Source: Bacteroidota bacterium (GTDB taxonomy: Bacteria; Bacteroidota; Bacteroidia; B-17B0; B-17BO). Taken from it: a DNA stretch of 13,173 nt. Each line of letters begins with the position of its first letter. Position 1 is the stretch's first letter. Of this stretch, positions 1 to 8,764 are shown piece after piece. Made by a program: the position numbers and the translations under genes. The stretch spans positions 1 to 13,173 of the forward strand of contig CANHPI010000032.1 in the NCBI GenBank assembly GCA_947462425.1, written 5' to 3'. A model generated the notes under the pieces. The model made no database searches. It saw only the letters and a list, made by a program, of their open reading frames with translations, and had not been told where the DNA came from.

Positions 1-193
1 AATCGAATTATGGAAAAACAGTGCTAACTACAAAAATGAAGTGTACATGTTACCAAAACATTTGGATGAAAAAGTAGCGGCTTTACACTTGGCTAAATTG
101 GGTGTAGAATTAGAGACATTACGTCCAGAGCAAGCAACTTATATTGGTGTGGAGGTTCAAGGACCTTTCAAACCAGAGTATTATAGATATTAG
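1..193 (+). CDS. ahcY: Adenosylhomocysteinase, C-terminal fragment (5' end outside window)
   Basis: The enzyme hydrolyses S-adenosylhomocysteine to adenosine and homocysteine in the cytoplasm, which clears the by-product of SAM-dependent methylation. Only the last 63 codons are here, read in the frame starting at base 2 and ending at TAG 191-193. The visible tail carries the family's highly conserved C-terminus: a segment reading [18 protein letters not shown], then [10 protein letters not shown], then the terminal [10 protein letters not shown]. The C-terminal Lys-Tyr region in this family reaches into the NAD site of the neighbouring subunit of the tetramer. This is a housekeeping gene and appears to mark the conserved left border of the polysaccharide locus. 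Nothing suggests truncation other than the window edge. Identification is by motif recall, not by search. Confidence 0.93.
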   Translation, partial: IELWKNSANYKNEVYMLPKHLDEKVAALHLAKLGVELETLRPEQATYIGVEVQGPFKPEYYRY

Positions 194-205
194 AAATTAA
201 TTCAG

Positions 206-223
206 GATTTTTATTCAAAAATC
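206..223 (+). terminator. Weak candidate hairpin after ahcY
   Basis: A perfect inverted repeat, GATTTTT and AAAAATC, with a four-base loop ATTC lies 12 bases after the ahcY stop and before ugd. The stem is only 7 bp and mostly A-T, and it is not followed by a clean T tract. It may help end ahcY transcription, but such repeats are common by chance in DNA this A/T-rich. Confidence 0.22.
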
Positions 224-250
224 TAAATATAATTAAACAATAAGATTTAA

Positions 251-1567
251 GTGAAAATAGTAGTCGTAGGAACAGGTTATGTAGGATTAGTTACTGGAAC
301 TTGTTTTGCTGAAGTAGGAATTGAGGTTATTTGCGTTGATATTGACAAGAAAAAGATTGAAAATTTAAACAACGGTATCATCCCCATTTTTGAACCTGGT
401 TTAGAAACTTTGGTATCAAAAAATGTCTCAAAAGGCAGATTACAATTTTCTACCTCTTTAGCCGAAAGTATTAAAGGTGCTGATGTCGCATTTATTGCTG
501 TAGGCACGCCTCCGGGTGAAGATGGAAGTGCGGATTTAAAATACGTTATTGGTGTAGCTCAAGAAATTGGACAACACATGAATAGTTATGGGGTTATTGT
601 TACTAAAAGTACGGTTCCAGTAGGAACTGCTGAAAAAGTACAATCGGCGATACAACAAGAATTAGAAAAAAGACAATTATATATTACATTTGATGTAGCC
701 TCTAATCCCGAATTCTTAAAAGAGGGAGCAGCTATTGATGATTTTTTAAAACCTGATCGTATTGTAGTTGGAGTATCTTCCGCGAAAGCAGAAGAAGTGA
801 TGCGAAAATTATACAAACCTTTCTTGTTAAATGGTCACCCTATTATTTTTATGGATGTACCAAGTGCTGAAATGACTAAATATGCTGCCAATAGTATGCT
901 GGCTACCAAAATTAGTTTTATGAATGATATTGCTAATTTATGTGAAATAGTTGGGGCGGATGTTAATATGGTCCGAAAGGGGATAGGAAGCGATGCCAGA
1001 ATAGGTAATAAATTTATTTATCCTGGAATTGGATATGGAGGATCCTGTTTTCCTAAAGATGTAAAAGCGTTAATTAAAACGGCAGCAGCTAGTGGCTACC
1101 AAATGCAAATTTTGGAAGCTGTTGAAGCAGTAAATGAAAAACAAAAGTCAGTGTTATTTGAGAAATTGATGAATCGTTTTCAAGGAAATATTGCAGAAAA
1201 AACTTTTGCTATTTGGGGATTGTCATTTAAACCTAACACTGATGATATGCGTGAAGCACCATCATTAGTGATTATCGATAAAATTTTAAAAGCTGGTGGC
1301 AAAGTAAAAGCATTTGATCCAATAGCAATGCCAGAGACCAAACATAGTATTGGAGATATAATTGAATATTCCAAAACCGAGTATGAGGCTTTAGAAAATT
1401 CAGATGCCTTATTAATAGTTACTGAATGGGCTGATTTTAGAGCTCCTAATTTTGAAAAAATCAAAAAGACATTGCTCAATCCTATAGTATTTGATGGAAG
1501 AAATATCTATGACACCAAAGAATTGAATGAATTAGGATTTGAACATTATGGAATTGGTATAAAATAA
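251..1567 (+). CDS. ugd: UDP-glucose 6-dehydrogenase
   Basis: This enzyme oxidises UDP-glucose to UDP-glucuronate with two NAD+, in the cytoplasm. The 438 residues are normal length for the UDP-glucose/GDP-mannose dehydrogenase family. Visible features are the N-terminal Rossmann motif GTGYVG (7-12), the NPEFLKEG segment (152-159) of the substrate site, and the catalytic cysteine C266 in [10 protein letters not shown]. The C-terminal domain contains [17 protein letters not shown]. The start is GTG at 251: the codon directly before it in frame is TAA, so no upstream start exists, and [12 protein letters not shown] is the expected N-terminus. It lies 4 bases before the UDP-glucuronate decarboxylase gene, which uses its product, so the two are very probably co-transcribed. 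The paralogue at 2622 has a different substrate signature. Confidence 0.95.
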   Translation: MKIVVVGTGYVGLVTGTCFAEVGIEVICVDIDKKKIENLNNGIIPIFEPGLETLVSKNVSKGRLQFSTSLAESIKGADVAFIAVGTPPGEDGSADLKYVIGVAQEIGQHMNSYGVIVTKSTVPVGTAEKVQSAIQQELEKRQLYITFDVASNPEFLKEGAAIDDFLKPDRIVVGVSSAKAEEVMRKLYKPFLLNGHPIIFMDVPSAEMTKYAANSMLATKISFMNDIANLCEIVGADVNMVRKGIGSDARIGNKFIYPGIGYGGSCFPKDVKALIKTAAASGYQMQILEAVEAVNEKQKSVLFEKLMNRFQGNIAEKTFAIWGLSFKPNTDDMREAPSLVIIDKILKAGGKVKAFDPIAMPETKHSIGDIIEYSKTEYEALENSDALLIVTEWADFRAPNFEKIKKTLLNPIVFDGRNIYDTKELNELGFEHYGIGIK

Positions 1568-1571
1568 TAAA

Positions 1572-2549
1572 ATGAATAAAAGAATATTAATTACGGGAGC
1601 AGCAGGATTTTTAGGGTCTCATTTATGTGATCGCTTTATTGCAGAAGGTTACCAAGTGGTAGGAATGGATAATTTGATTACAGGAGATATTAAAAATATT
1701 GAACATCTTTTCCCTTTACAACAATTTGAGTTTTATAATCATGATGTGTCTAATTATGTTCATGTAAGTGGTCAATTGGATTATATTTTACACTTTGCTT
1801 CTCCAGCAAGTCCAATTGATTATTTAAAAATACCAATCCAAACATTAAAAGTGGGTTCTCTTGGGACACACAATTTACTAGGTTTGGCCAAAGAAAAAAA
1901 AGCAAGATTTTTGATAGCATCAACATCTGAAGTGTACGGAGACCCTACAGTACATCCTCAAACTGAGGAGTATTGGGGAAATGTAAACCCAGTGGGACCA
2001 AGAAGTGTTTATGACGAAGCAAAACGTTTTCAAGAAGCCATTACAATGGCATACCATACCTTTCACGGTTTAGAAACAAGAATAGTTAGAATATTTAACA
2101 CCTATGGACCTAGAATGCGCTTGAATGATGGGCGTGCATTACCTGCATTTATTGGTCAGGTTTTAAGAGGCGAAGAAATTACAGTGTTTGGTGATGGATC
2201 ACAAACAAGAAGTTTTTGCTATGTAGATGATTTAATAGACGGTATCTACAAATTGTTGCTAAGCGATTATACACAGCCAGTAAATATTGGTAACCCTGAT
2301 GAAATTAGTTTAAAGAATTTTGCAGAAGAGGTTCTGAAGTTAACTGGCTCTTCAATGAAGATTGTATACAAAGCTTTGCCAATTGATGATCCAAAACAAA
2401 GACGACCAGATATTACAAAAGCAAAATCTATTTTGGGATGGGTTCCAAAAGTAGATCGGGCTGAGGGTTTGCAAAAAACATTAGACTATTTTAAAAAATT
2501 GCCGCCATCTGAGTATAGTAAATTACCCAAAGAGTTTATATCTAGATGA
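1572..2549 (+). CDS. uxs: UDP-glucuronate decarboxylase (UDP-xylose synthase)
   Basis: This is an extended short-chain dehydrogenase/reductase that converts UDP-glucuronate to UDP-xylose through a 4-keto intermediate, with tightly held NAD+. The 325 residues are typical. Features in order: Rossmann GAAGFLG (9-15); the HFASPASP segment (74-81), characteristic of UXS; Thr-Ser-Glu at 118-120; catalytic Tyr147 and Lys151 in the YDEAK motif; [10 protein letters not shown] (173-182); the GDGSQTRSF stretch (207-215); and an Arg pair at 277-278 in the QRRPD motif. The Glu beside the catalytic Ser and the late Arg are family residues associated with decarboxylation. Four bases after ugd, it forms a two-step UDP-Glc to UDP-GlcA to UDP-Xyl module. 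Other SDRs such as 4,6-dehydratases lack the HFASPASP signature, so I regard this as well supported. Confidence 0.9.
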   Translation: MNKRILITGAAGFLGSHLCDRFIAEGYQVVGMDNLITGDIKNIEHLFPLQQFEFYNHDVSNYVHVSGQLDYILHFASPASPIDYLKIPIQTLKVGSLGTHNLLGLAKEKKARFLIASTSEVYGDPTVHPQTEEYWGNVNPVGPRSVYDEAKRFQEAITMAYHTFHGLETRIVRIFNTYGPRMRLNDGRALPAFIGQVLRGEEITVFGDGSQTRSFCYVDDLIDGIYKLLLSDYTQPVNIGNPDEISLKNFAEEVLKLTGSSMKIVYKALPIDDPKQRRPDITKAKSILGWVPKVDRAEGLQKTLDYFKKLPPSEYSKLPKEFISR

Positions 2550-2621
2550 AATAATGATTAACATTTCAGTAGTTGAATAAACATTTAATTAAACTAATTC
2601 TTTCACTTTTATTTATAATAT

Positions 2622-3908
2622 ATGAGTTTTAAAAATACAAATATTGGAGTCATTGGCTTAGGTTACGTTGGTTTGCCCTTGGCAGTTGCATTTGCTGAAA
2701 AATTCAAAGTAATTGGCTTCGATATTAATAAACAACGAGTTAGTGAATTAGTATTAGGACACGATGCTACACTTGAGGTAAATGACACACAATTAAATAG
2801 TGTATTAGATAAAGATAATTCGAAAAGTTTAGGATTATTCATTACTTCAGATATGAATATGCTTAAGGAATGTAATATCTATATTATCACAGTGCCAACT
2901 CCAACAGATAAACATAATAGACCTGTTTTAACACCGATGGTCAAAGCAAGTGAAACAATTGCTAAGTTCTTAAACAAGGGAGATATTGTGATTTATGAAT
3001 CAACTGTTTATCCAGGTGTAACTGAGGATGAAATGGTTCCTGTTCTTGAACAAGTTAGTGGATTAAAATATAATATAGATTTCTTTTGCGGTTATTCACC
3101 TGAACGAATTAATCCTGGTGACAAAGAGCACACAGTTACTAAAATTTTAAAAGTGACTAGTGGTTCCACTCCTGAAATTGCAACAATTATTGATGAATTA
3201 TATAAATCAGTAATCGTAGCGGGAACATATAAAGCCTCAAGTATAAAAGTAGCAGAAGCAGCTAAAGTTATTGAAAATTCACAAAGAGATATAAATATTG
3301 CCTTTGTCAATGAATTAAGTAAAATATTCAATTTGATAGGGATTGATACCAATGAGGTATTAGAAGCTGCAGGTACTAAATGGAATTTTTTAAAATTCAA
3401 ACCAGGTTTGGTTGGCGGTCATTGCATAGGGGTTGACCCTTATTATTTGGCTCAAAAAGCACAAGAAGTTGGTTACCACCCTGAAATCATTTTGGCAGGA
3501 AGAAGACTTAATGACTCAATGGGTAAGTATGTTGCTACTGAAGTTGTAAAACTGATGATGCGCAAAGATCTTAAAGTCATAGGGTCAAAAGTATTATTAC
3601 TAGGTTTTACATTCAAAGAGGACTGCCCAGATATTCGTAATACTCGTGTAATTGATATTTATAGAGAATTAATAAATTTTGAAATTAAAGTTGATGTATA
3701 TGATCCTTGGGTAAACCCAATGGAAATAAAACGTGAATTCGATATTGATGTTTTGAATAATTTACCTGAAGATCATTTTGCAGCCGTAATTTTAGCTGTT
3801 GCTCATAATGAGTTTTTAGAATTAGACGTACGATCATTAGCTCCAAATGGAGTAGTTTATGATGTCAAAGGAATACTTCCAAAAGAAATAATAGATTCAA
3901 GATTATAA
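2622..3908 (+). CDS. tviB: UDP-N-acetylglucosamine 6-dehydrogenase (TviB/VipA/WbpO type)
   Basis: It oxidises C6 of UDP-GlcNAc (or UDP-GalNAc) to the uronic acid using two NAD+. The 428 residues match the family. The Rossmann motif is GLGYVG (12-17), followed by [12 protein letters not shown] and [10 protein letters not shown] (158-167), with K215 and N219 in the [13 protein letters not shown] block and catalytic C268 in [15 protein letters not shown]. The C-terminus has [19 protein letters not shown]. These segments closely resemble Salmonella Vi-antigen TviB as I remember it, which separates it from the UDP-glucose enzyme at 251. A 72-base gap precedes it, and it lies 3 bases before its expected partner epimerase. 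The gene symbol is by analogy with Vi biosynthesis. Substrate preference (GlcNAc versus GalNAc) cannot be read from the sequence. Confidence 0.9.
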   Translation: MSFKNTNIGVIGLGYVGLPLAVAFAEKFKVIGFDINKQRVSELVLGHDATLEVNDTQLNSVLDKDNSKSLGLFITSDMNMLKECNIYIITVPTPTDKHNRPVLTPMVKASETIAKFLNKGDIVIYESTVYPGVTEDEMVPVLEQVSGLKYNIDFFCGYSPERINPGDKEHTVTKILKVTSGSTPEIATIIDELYKSVIVAGTYKASSIKVAEAAKVIENSQRDINIAFVNELSKIFNLIGIDTNEVLEAAGTKWNFLKFKPGLVGGHCIGVDPYYLAQKAQEVGYHPEIILAGRRLNDSMGKYVATEVVKLMMRKDLKVIGSKVLLLGFTFKEDCPDIRNTRVIDIYRELINFEIKVDVYDPWVNPMEIKREFDIDVLNNLPEDHFAAVILAVAHNEFLELDVRSLAPNGVVYDVKGILPKEIIDSRL

Positions 3909-3911
3909 AAT

Positions 3912-4922
3912 ATGTTTAACGAACAACTTTACAAAAAACCATATCATAATATTGATATATCAAAATATTCTTTCCTTATTACTGGTGGTGCAGGCTTTAT
4001 TGGTTCCAATCTTGTAGAATATTTATTAAGTTATAACGCGGGTCATGTTAGAGTACTGGATAACCTTTCCAATGGTTATTTTGAAAATATTAAAGATTTT
4101 ATTGGACTGCCAAATTTTGAATTTATTAAAGGTGATATTTGTGACTTAGAAACCTGCAAAAAAGCGGTAAATGGGATAGATTTTATTTCTCATCAGGCGG
4201 CTTTAGGTTCTGTTCCTAGATCAATTAATGATCCAATTCTTTCTAATAACGTTAATATAAATGGTTTTTTAAATATGTTGGTTGCAGCTAAAGAATCCGA
4301 TTCATTAGTTAGAATGATATATGCTGCATCGTCTAGCACTTATGGTGATAGTTCTGAATTACCTAAAATTGAAGGAAATGAAGGGAGTCCTTTATCACCG
4401 TATGCAGTAACTAAATTAGTAAATGAATTATATGCTGATGTTTTCAGCAAAGTCTATAATTTTCATACGATAGGTTTACGCTATTTTAATGTTTTTGGTC
4501 CAAAACAGAATCCAAATAACCCTTATGCTGCTGTAATTCCAATTTTTTGTAAGCATTTTATTGACGGTACATCACCTACAGTTAACGGAGACGGAGAGAC
4601 TAGTAGAGATTTTACATTTATTGAGAATGTGATACAAGCTAATATTAAATCCCTGTTTTTTGATGGGTTAGATAATCATGAAGTATTTAATGTCGCATGC
4701 GGTGATCAGATTTCATTAAATAAAATGATTCAATTTCTCCAAAAGTTAAGTGATAATAAAATCATAGCTAAATATGTTCCTGAGAGAAAAGGAGATGTTC
4801 GTCATTCCAAAGCAAGTTTAAAGAAAATCAATAAATTTTTAGGGTATCAACCAGAATTTGATTTTGATAAAGGTATTCAAATTGTATTTGATTGGTATAA
4901 ATCTAATAATATTAACAATTAA
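3912..4922 (+). CDS. tviC: UDP-N-acetylglucosamine (or GlcNAcA) 4-epimerase (TviC/WbpP type)
   Basis: This extended SDR interconverts UDP-GlcNAc and UDP-GalNAc, or the corresponding uronates, via a 4-keto intermediate. The 336 residues are normal. Visible features are the Rossmann motif GGAGFIG (25-31), HQAALGSVPRS (94-104), the catalytic Ser run in ASSSTYGD (139-146), Tyr164 and Lys168 in SPYAVTK, LRYFNVFG (189-196), NGDGETSRDF (225-234) and RKGDVRHS (292-299). HQAALGSVPRS and the late GDVxHS motif are those of the epimerase group acting on N-acetylated sugars, such as TviC and WbpP. It follows the dehydrogenase by 3 bases, as tviB-tviC pairs do in Vi antigen loci, so together they should supply UDP-GalNAcA. 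Simple GalE activity on UDP-glucose is less likely given these motifs. Confidence 0.88.
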   Translation: MFNEQLYKKPYHNIDISKYSFLITGGAGFIGSNLVEYLLSYNAGHVRVLDNLSNGYFENIKDFIGLPNFEFIKGDICDLETCKKAVNGIDFISHQAALGSVPRSINDPILSNNVNINGFLNMLVAAKESDSLVRMIYAASSSTYGDSSELPKIEGNEGSPLSPYAVTKLVNELYADVFSKVYNFHTIGLRYFNVFGPKQNPNNPYAAVIPIFCKHFIDGTSPTVNGDGETSRDFTFIENVIQANIKSLFFDGLDNHEVFNVACGDQISLNKMIQFLQKLSDNKIIAKYVPERKGDVRHSKASLKKINKFLGYQPEFDFDKGIQIVFDWYKSNNINN

Positions 4923-4943
4923 ATAATATTTGAATATTTTTTC

Positions 4944-6386
4944 ATGAATTTAACAAAATCACTTGCTTCTGGTTTTTTATGGACTTTTATTGAAACATTT
5001 GTTTTGAAAGGAGTTTCTATATTTGCTTCAATTCTTATGGCAAGAATTCTTGGTCCCGAAAAAATAGGTATTTTTGGGATGACTAGTATTTTTTTAGCGA
5101 TTGGTTTATCGTTAGTCGATAGCGGTATGTCTTCATCTTTAATTCGAACAAAAAACACTAACGATAAAGACTATTCAACTGTGTTTTTTTTAAATATTTT
5201 AATAGGTATTCTTGTTTATAGTATTACGTTCATTTCTTCTCCTTTAATTGCAGACTTTTTTAATCAAAAAATATTAATAGACGTTATTCGTGTTTATGGT
5301 TTAGTTTTTATTATATCAGCTTTTTCATCGGTTCAATTAGCAATTATTACAAAAGAATTAAGGTTTAAAAGTATTATGAAATTGAATCTGCCAGGCACTA
5401 TCATAGGGTCATTTGTTGGCGTAATTTGCGCTTATAAAGGCTTAGGTGTTTGGTCATTAGTAATAATGTATTTATTAATACAATTAATTACTACTATTTT
5501 ATTGTGGTTTTCTTCAAATTGGAGGCCAAAATTTTATTATTCTCCATCTATTGCTAAATCACATTTCAAATTTGGTTATAAACTTACTATATCAGGTATT
5601 TTAAATGCATTTTTTAGTAATATTTATAATGTTATAATAGGTAAGGCTTTTCCAGTACAAACGTTAGGTTTTTTTGATAGAGCTCGTTTGTTTAATGATT
5701 TACCCGTTCAAACATTAACAGGTATAATTGATAGAGTTTCATTTCCACTAATTTCTTCAATACAGGATGATCGGACTAAGGTCTCAGATGTTTCTAAAAA
5801 TATACTTATAATAACATTTTTTATAATTGCTCCAATTATGTTAGGAGCTGCAGCATTAGCGAAGCCTTTATTTTTTGTTGTATTAGGTCAAAAATGGTTA
5901 GATGCTGTCCCTTTTTTTCAAATTTTATGCCTTTCAGGTATTTTTTATCCGATACATGCATTTAACATTAATTTATTAAAAGTTTTTGGAAGAAGTGATT
6001 TATTTTTAAAACTTGAAATATTCAAGGTTATACTAATCAGTATAAGTGTTTTTATAGGAATACAGTTTGGTATATATGGTTTGTTATGGAGTAGTGTTTG
6101 TTCATCATATGTTGCGTTATATATAAACACCTATTACAGTGGTAAAATATTTGGATATAGCTTTAAAGATCAAATTACTAATATGTTTCCGATACTATTA
6201 ATTAGTTTAATAACAAGTCTTTCAATGTATTTAATATTAATGTTTAGTATTATTAATTCTTTTTTAACACAAATTTTAGTTGCAGGTTTTTTAGGAATGA
6301 TAATTTACATTACATTATACAAGTTATTATATCCAACACCATTGAATATGTTGGTAAACTATATAAAAAAAATTAGAAATGATTAA
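4944..6386 (+). CDS. wzx: Wzx-like lipid-linked oligosaccharide flippase
   Basis: This integral inner-membrane protein of the MOP/PST superfamily is expected to flip undecaprenyl-diphosphate-linked repeat units to the periplasm. Its 480 residues contain many hydrophobic segments, for example about 81-103, 115-135, 150-190, 286-304, 360-390 and 414-460. The N-terminus (SGFLWTFIETFVLKGVSIF, then MARILGPEKIGIFGM) is the characteristic start of Polysacc_synt/TuaB/WzxC-type transporters, including the LGPExxGxFG pattern. It starts 21 bases after the epimerase gene, and its end overlaps the aminotransferase gene by 8 bases, implying translational coupling. Members of this family are sequence-diverse, so the exact glycan exported cannot be predicted. 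The symbol states role by family and position only. No Wzy-like polymerase accompanies it in this window. Confidence 0.87.
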   Translation: MNLTKSLASGFLWTFIETFVLKGVSIFASILMARILGPEKIGIFGMTSIFLAIGLSLVDSGMSSSLIRTKNTNDKDYSTVFFLNILIGILVYSITFISSPLIADFFNQKILIDVIRVYGLVFIISAFSSVQLAIITKELRFKSIMKLNLPGTIIGSFVGVICAYKGLGVWSLVIMYLLIQLITTILLWFSSNWRPKFYYSPSIAKSHFKFGYKLTISGILNAFFSNIYNVIIGKAFPVQTLGFFDRARLFNDLPVQTLTGIIDRVSFPLISSIQDDRTKVSDVSKNILIITFFIIAPIMLGAAALAKPLFFVVLGQKWLDAVPFFQILCLSGIFYPIHAFNINLLKVFGRSDLFLKLEIFKVILISISVFIGIQFGIYGLLWSSVCSSYVALYINTYYSGKIFGYSFKDQITNMFPILLISLITSLSMYLILMFSIINSFLTQILVAGFLGMIIYITLYKLLYPTPLNMLVNYIKKIRND

Positions 6387-7458
6387 TGTTACAAAGACTT
6401 TCTTTCCTCCTATAAAAGATTACCAAAAACAAGTTCAGCGTATATGGGACAATCAATGGTTAACCAATAGAGGGTCGTTACTTCTAGAATTAGAAGAAAA
6501 GCTCACCGAATACTTAGCATTGCAACAAACTAAAATGATTGTGATGAATAACGGTACTATACCTCTTCAAATCGCTTTGAAATTACTTGGTAAAGGAGGT
6601 GAAATCATTACTACGCCTTTTAGTTATGTGGCTACTACTGCTGCTATCGTATGGGAAAACTGCAGTCCGGTTTTTGTAGATATCCATCCAAATTATTTAA
6701 CAATAGATGAAACCAAAATAGAAGCAGCTATTACAGATAAAACTACCTGTATTTTGGCTACCCATGTTTTTGGTAATCCTTGTAATATTGAAGCAATTGA
6801 AGCTATAGCAAAAAAACATAACCTTAAGGTCATTTATGACGCAGCTCATTGTTTTGGAGTTACATATAAAGGAAAATCTATTTTTGAATATGGAGATATT
6901 AGTACCTGTAGTTTTCATGCGACTAAATTATTTCATACTGGCGAGGGTGGCGCCTTATTTACTAAAGATCCTGAATTGTTTCATCAATGTTTTTACTCTC
7001 ACAATTTTGGACATAATGGGCCATTAGATTTTCACGGATTAGGAATTAACGGTAAAATATCTGAACTCCAAGCTGCAATGGGTTTAAGTGTATTACCATA
7101 CATGAAGAAAATATTAAGCAGCAGAAATAATATTGTAAATTATTATTGTAAAAATATTAATTGGAATAATTTAAAAAAAATGCAATTACGAGAAGGAGCA
7201 ATTTGGAATTACAGTTATTATCCTGTTCTTTTTAATACTGAAGATGATTTGTTAACAATTCAAACGAGTTTAAATCAAGCACTAATTTACCCAAGGCGTT
7301 ATTTTTATCCATCTTTAAACAAAGTGTCTTTTATAAATGGACCTATTATGGAAATATCAGAAAGTGTGGCAAGTAGAATTTTATGTTTGCCATTATATAA
7401 TGATATAGACGAAGTGAATTTAAATGAGATAATCAAAATACTTAATTATGAAAAGTGA
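6379..7458 (+). CDS. DegT/DnrJ/EryC1/StrS family PLP aminotransferase, VioA-like
   Basis: A PLP-dependent nucleotide-sugar aminotransferase that would convert a keto-sugar nucleotide to an amino sugar, normally with glutamate as donor. Features: NNGT (57-60) near the phosphate site; GGEIITTPFSYVAT (73-86); DAAH with Asp154 and His157 at the pyridine ring; the Schiff-base Lys183 in SFHATKLFHTGEGGALF; and GINGKISELQAAMG (222-235). The whole N-terminus (FFPPIKDY, then WLTNRG) resembles VioA/FdtB/WecE-type enzymes that act on dTDP-4-keto-6-deoxyhexoses, and VioA most of all in my reading. The 359 residues fit the family. Its start lies inside the flippase gene and its end overlaps the DAHP synthase gene by 11 bases. 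No 4,6-dehydratase to make the usual substrate is in the window, so it relies on genes elsewhere or uses a different keto sugar, for instance one made by the oxidoreductase at 8758. Confidence 0.88.
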   Translation: MINVTKTFFPPIKDYQKQVQRIWDNQWLTNRGSLLLELEEKLTEYLALQQTKMIVMNNGTIPLQIALKLLGKGGEIITTPFSYVATTAAIVWENCSPVFVDIHPNYLTIDETKIEAAITDKTTCILATHVFGNPCNIEAIEAIAKKHNLKVIYDAAHCFGVTYKGKSIFEYGDISTCSFHATKLFHTGEGGALFTKDPELFHQCFYSHNFGHNGPLDFHGLGINGKISELQAAMGLSVLPYMKKILSSRNNIVNYYCKNINWNNLKKMQLREGAIWNYSYYPVLFNTEDDLLTIQTSLNQALIYPRRYFYPSLNKVSFINGPIMEISESVASRILCLPLYNDIDEVNLNEIIKILNYEK

Positions 7459-8764
7459 ATGGTCGAAAGATAATTGGAAAAAATTTGATATAACTCAACA
7501 GCCTATTTGGCCTGATTTAAGAGATTTAAATAATTCTATTAATACTCTTGAAAAACTTCCTGCATTAGTTTTTTCTGGGGAAACAAGAAATCTAAAAAAA
7601 TTACTTAAAGAAGTTGAGAATGGAAATTCATTTGTTATTCAAGCTGGTAATTGTGCTGAATCTTTTGAAGATTGTAATGGTCCCGAAATTCATAATTTTC
7701 TTAGAATAATGAATTTTATGGATGATATTCTTTCAAAGACATTTAATCTCCCTATAATTAAAATAGGAAGAATTGCTGGACAATATGGAAAGCCGAGGAG
7801 TTCAGATTTTGAAAATATTAATGGTCAAGAACTGCCAGTTTTTAGAGGAGAAAATATAAATTCTAATAAAGAAAATTTAATTGACAGAATCGCAAACCCA
7901 AATAGATTAATTGAAGGTTATTTCCGTTCAGTAGCTACTCTAAACTTGATTAGAGCATTCACACAAGGAAAATATTCCGGTGAGAAATATAGGAATGATT
8001 GGTTTCATTTTCCTTATTCAGAAAACATAACTAAATCCAAATTATATAAAAAGTATATGATAGGTATGAGAGATGTAATTAATAAATCAAATTATGAAAA
8101 TGTATTGGATACATATATATCTCATGAAGCATTAATATTAGATTATGAATCAGCTTTTACCAGAGTGGATACTATTGAAGGGGGATATTATAATACTAGT
8201 GCTCATTTTTTATGGATAGGAGAAAGAACTAGGTTTTTAAATTCTGCACATCTAGAATATATTAGAGGTATTGATAATCCAATTGGAATTAAAATAGGGC
8301 CAAATTATATTCCAGCTGAAATAATTAAAATTATTAAAGACATTAATCCAAAAAACGAAAACGGTAAGGTAGTGTTAATTTTACGTTTAGGTATCAATAA
8401 TATAAATCATGATTTTAAAAAACTTATCGACATTGTAAAGGAACACATCTTAAATGTAGTTTGGATGGTTGATCCAATGCACGGAAATACTAAAACTGTT
8501 AATGGGCGAAAGGTTAGATTTTTTGATGAAATTTTAAATGAAACAGTTAGTTTTTTTGATATTTGTTATTCAGAAAATATTTTTCCAGGGGGTATTCATT
8601 TAGAAATGACAAGCAAATTAGTGACCGAGTGTTTAGGTGGTAGTTTAGGAGTTGATAATGAAGAACTTGAATATAATTACCAAAGTCTTGTTGATCCTAG
8701 GTTAAATGGCTCACAAGTGGTTGAATTGTTATTAGAAATAAATAAAAAATATAAAAAATGTTAA
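7448..8764 (+). CDS. Type II 3-deoxy-D-arabino-heptulosonate 7-phosphate (DAHP) synthase-like enzyme
   Basis: Type II DAHP synthases condense phosphoenolpyruvate with erythrose 4-phosphate, opening the shikimate pathway; relatives in secondary metabolism use imino-erythrose 4-phosphate (RifH) or feed phenazine synthesis (PhzC). The 438 residues cover the full family core. Every active-site element I can recall is present: metal ligands Cys69 (AGNCAE), His345 (DPMHGN), Glu386 (GGIHLEMT) and Asp416 (DPRLNG); PEP/phosphate residues Arg108 (GRIAGQ), Lys115 (KPRSS), Glu259-Arg260 (GERTR), Lys282 (IKIGP) and Arg313. TSAHFLWIGERTR is a hallmark. So it looks catalytically intact. It overlaps the genes on both sides (11 and 7 bases), tying it to the amino-sugar cassette rather than to aromatic amino acid synthesis; no other shikimate gene is near. 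The true aldehyde substrate is unknown and may be an amino sugar phosphate or other aldose. Confidence 0.9.
   Translation: MKSEWSKDNWKKFDITQQPIWPDLRDLNNSINTLEKLPALVFSGETRNLKKLLKEVENGNSFVIQAGNCAESFEDCNGPEIHNFLRIMNFMDDILSKTFNLPIIKIGRIAGQYGKPRSSDFENINGQELPVFRGENINSNKENLIDRIANPNRLIEGYFRSVATLNLIRAFTQGKYSGEKYRNDWFHFPYSENITKSKLYKKYMIGMRDVINKSNYENVLDTYISHEALILDYESAFTRVDTIEGGYYNTSAHFLWIGERTRFLNSAHLEYIRGIDNPIGIKIGPNYIPAEIIKIIKDINPKNENGKVVLILRLGINNINHDFKKLIDIVKEHILNVVWMVDPMHGNTKTVNGRKVRFFDEILNETVSFFDICYSENIFPGGIHLEMTSKLVTECLGGSLGVDNEELEYNYQSLVDPRLNGSQVVELLLEINKKYKKC

Noticed and set aside
2573..2602. Possible Bacteroidota promoter before the UDP-GlcNAc dehydrogenase gene (TTG, then TAATTCTT)
   Set aside because: The spacing of 19 bases is right, but the second element differs from TAnnTTTG at two of its fixed positions and the gap is A/T-rich enough for chance matches.
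4919..5158. Minus-strand open frame across the start of the flippase gene
   Set aside because: It is antisense to the conserved flippase N-terminus and has no recognisable features; a shadow frame.
6836..7027. Overlapping 63-residue open frame on the plus strand inside the aminotransferase gene
   Set aside because: It lies wholly within the well-supported aminotransferase gene in another frame and its protein has no recognisable domain.
7448..8764. Idea that this gene is a sialic acid/legionaminic acid synthase (NeuB), the usual PEP-condensing enzyme of glycan loci
   Set aside because: NeuB has a different motif set and a C-terminal antifreeze-like domain; the GERTR, DPMHGN and DPRLN motifs here are those of type II DAHP synthases.
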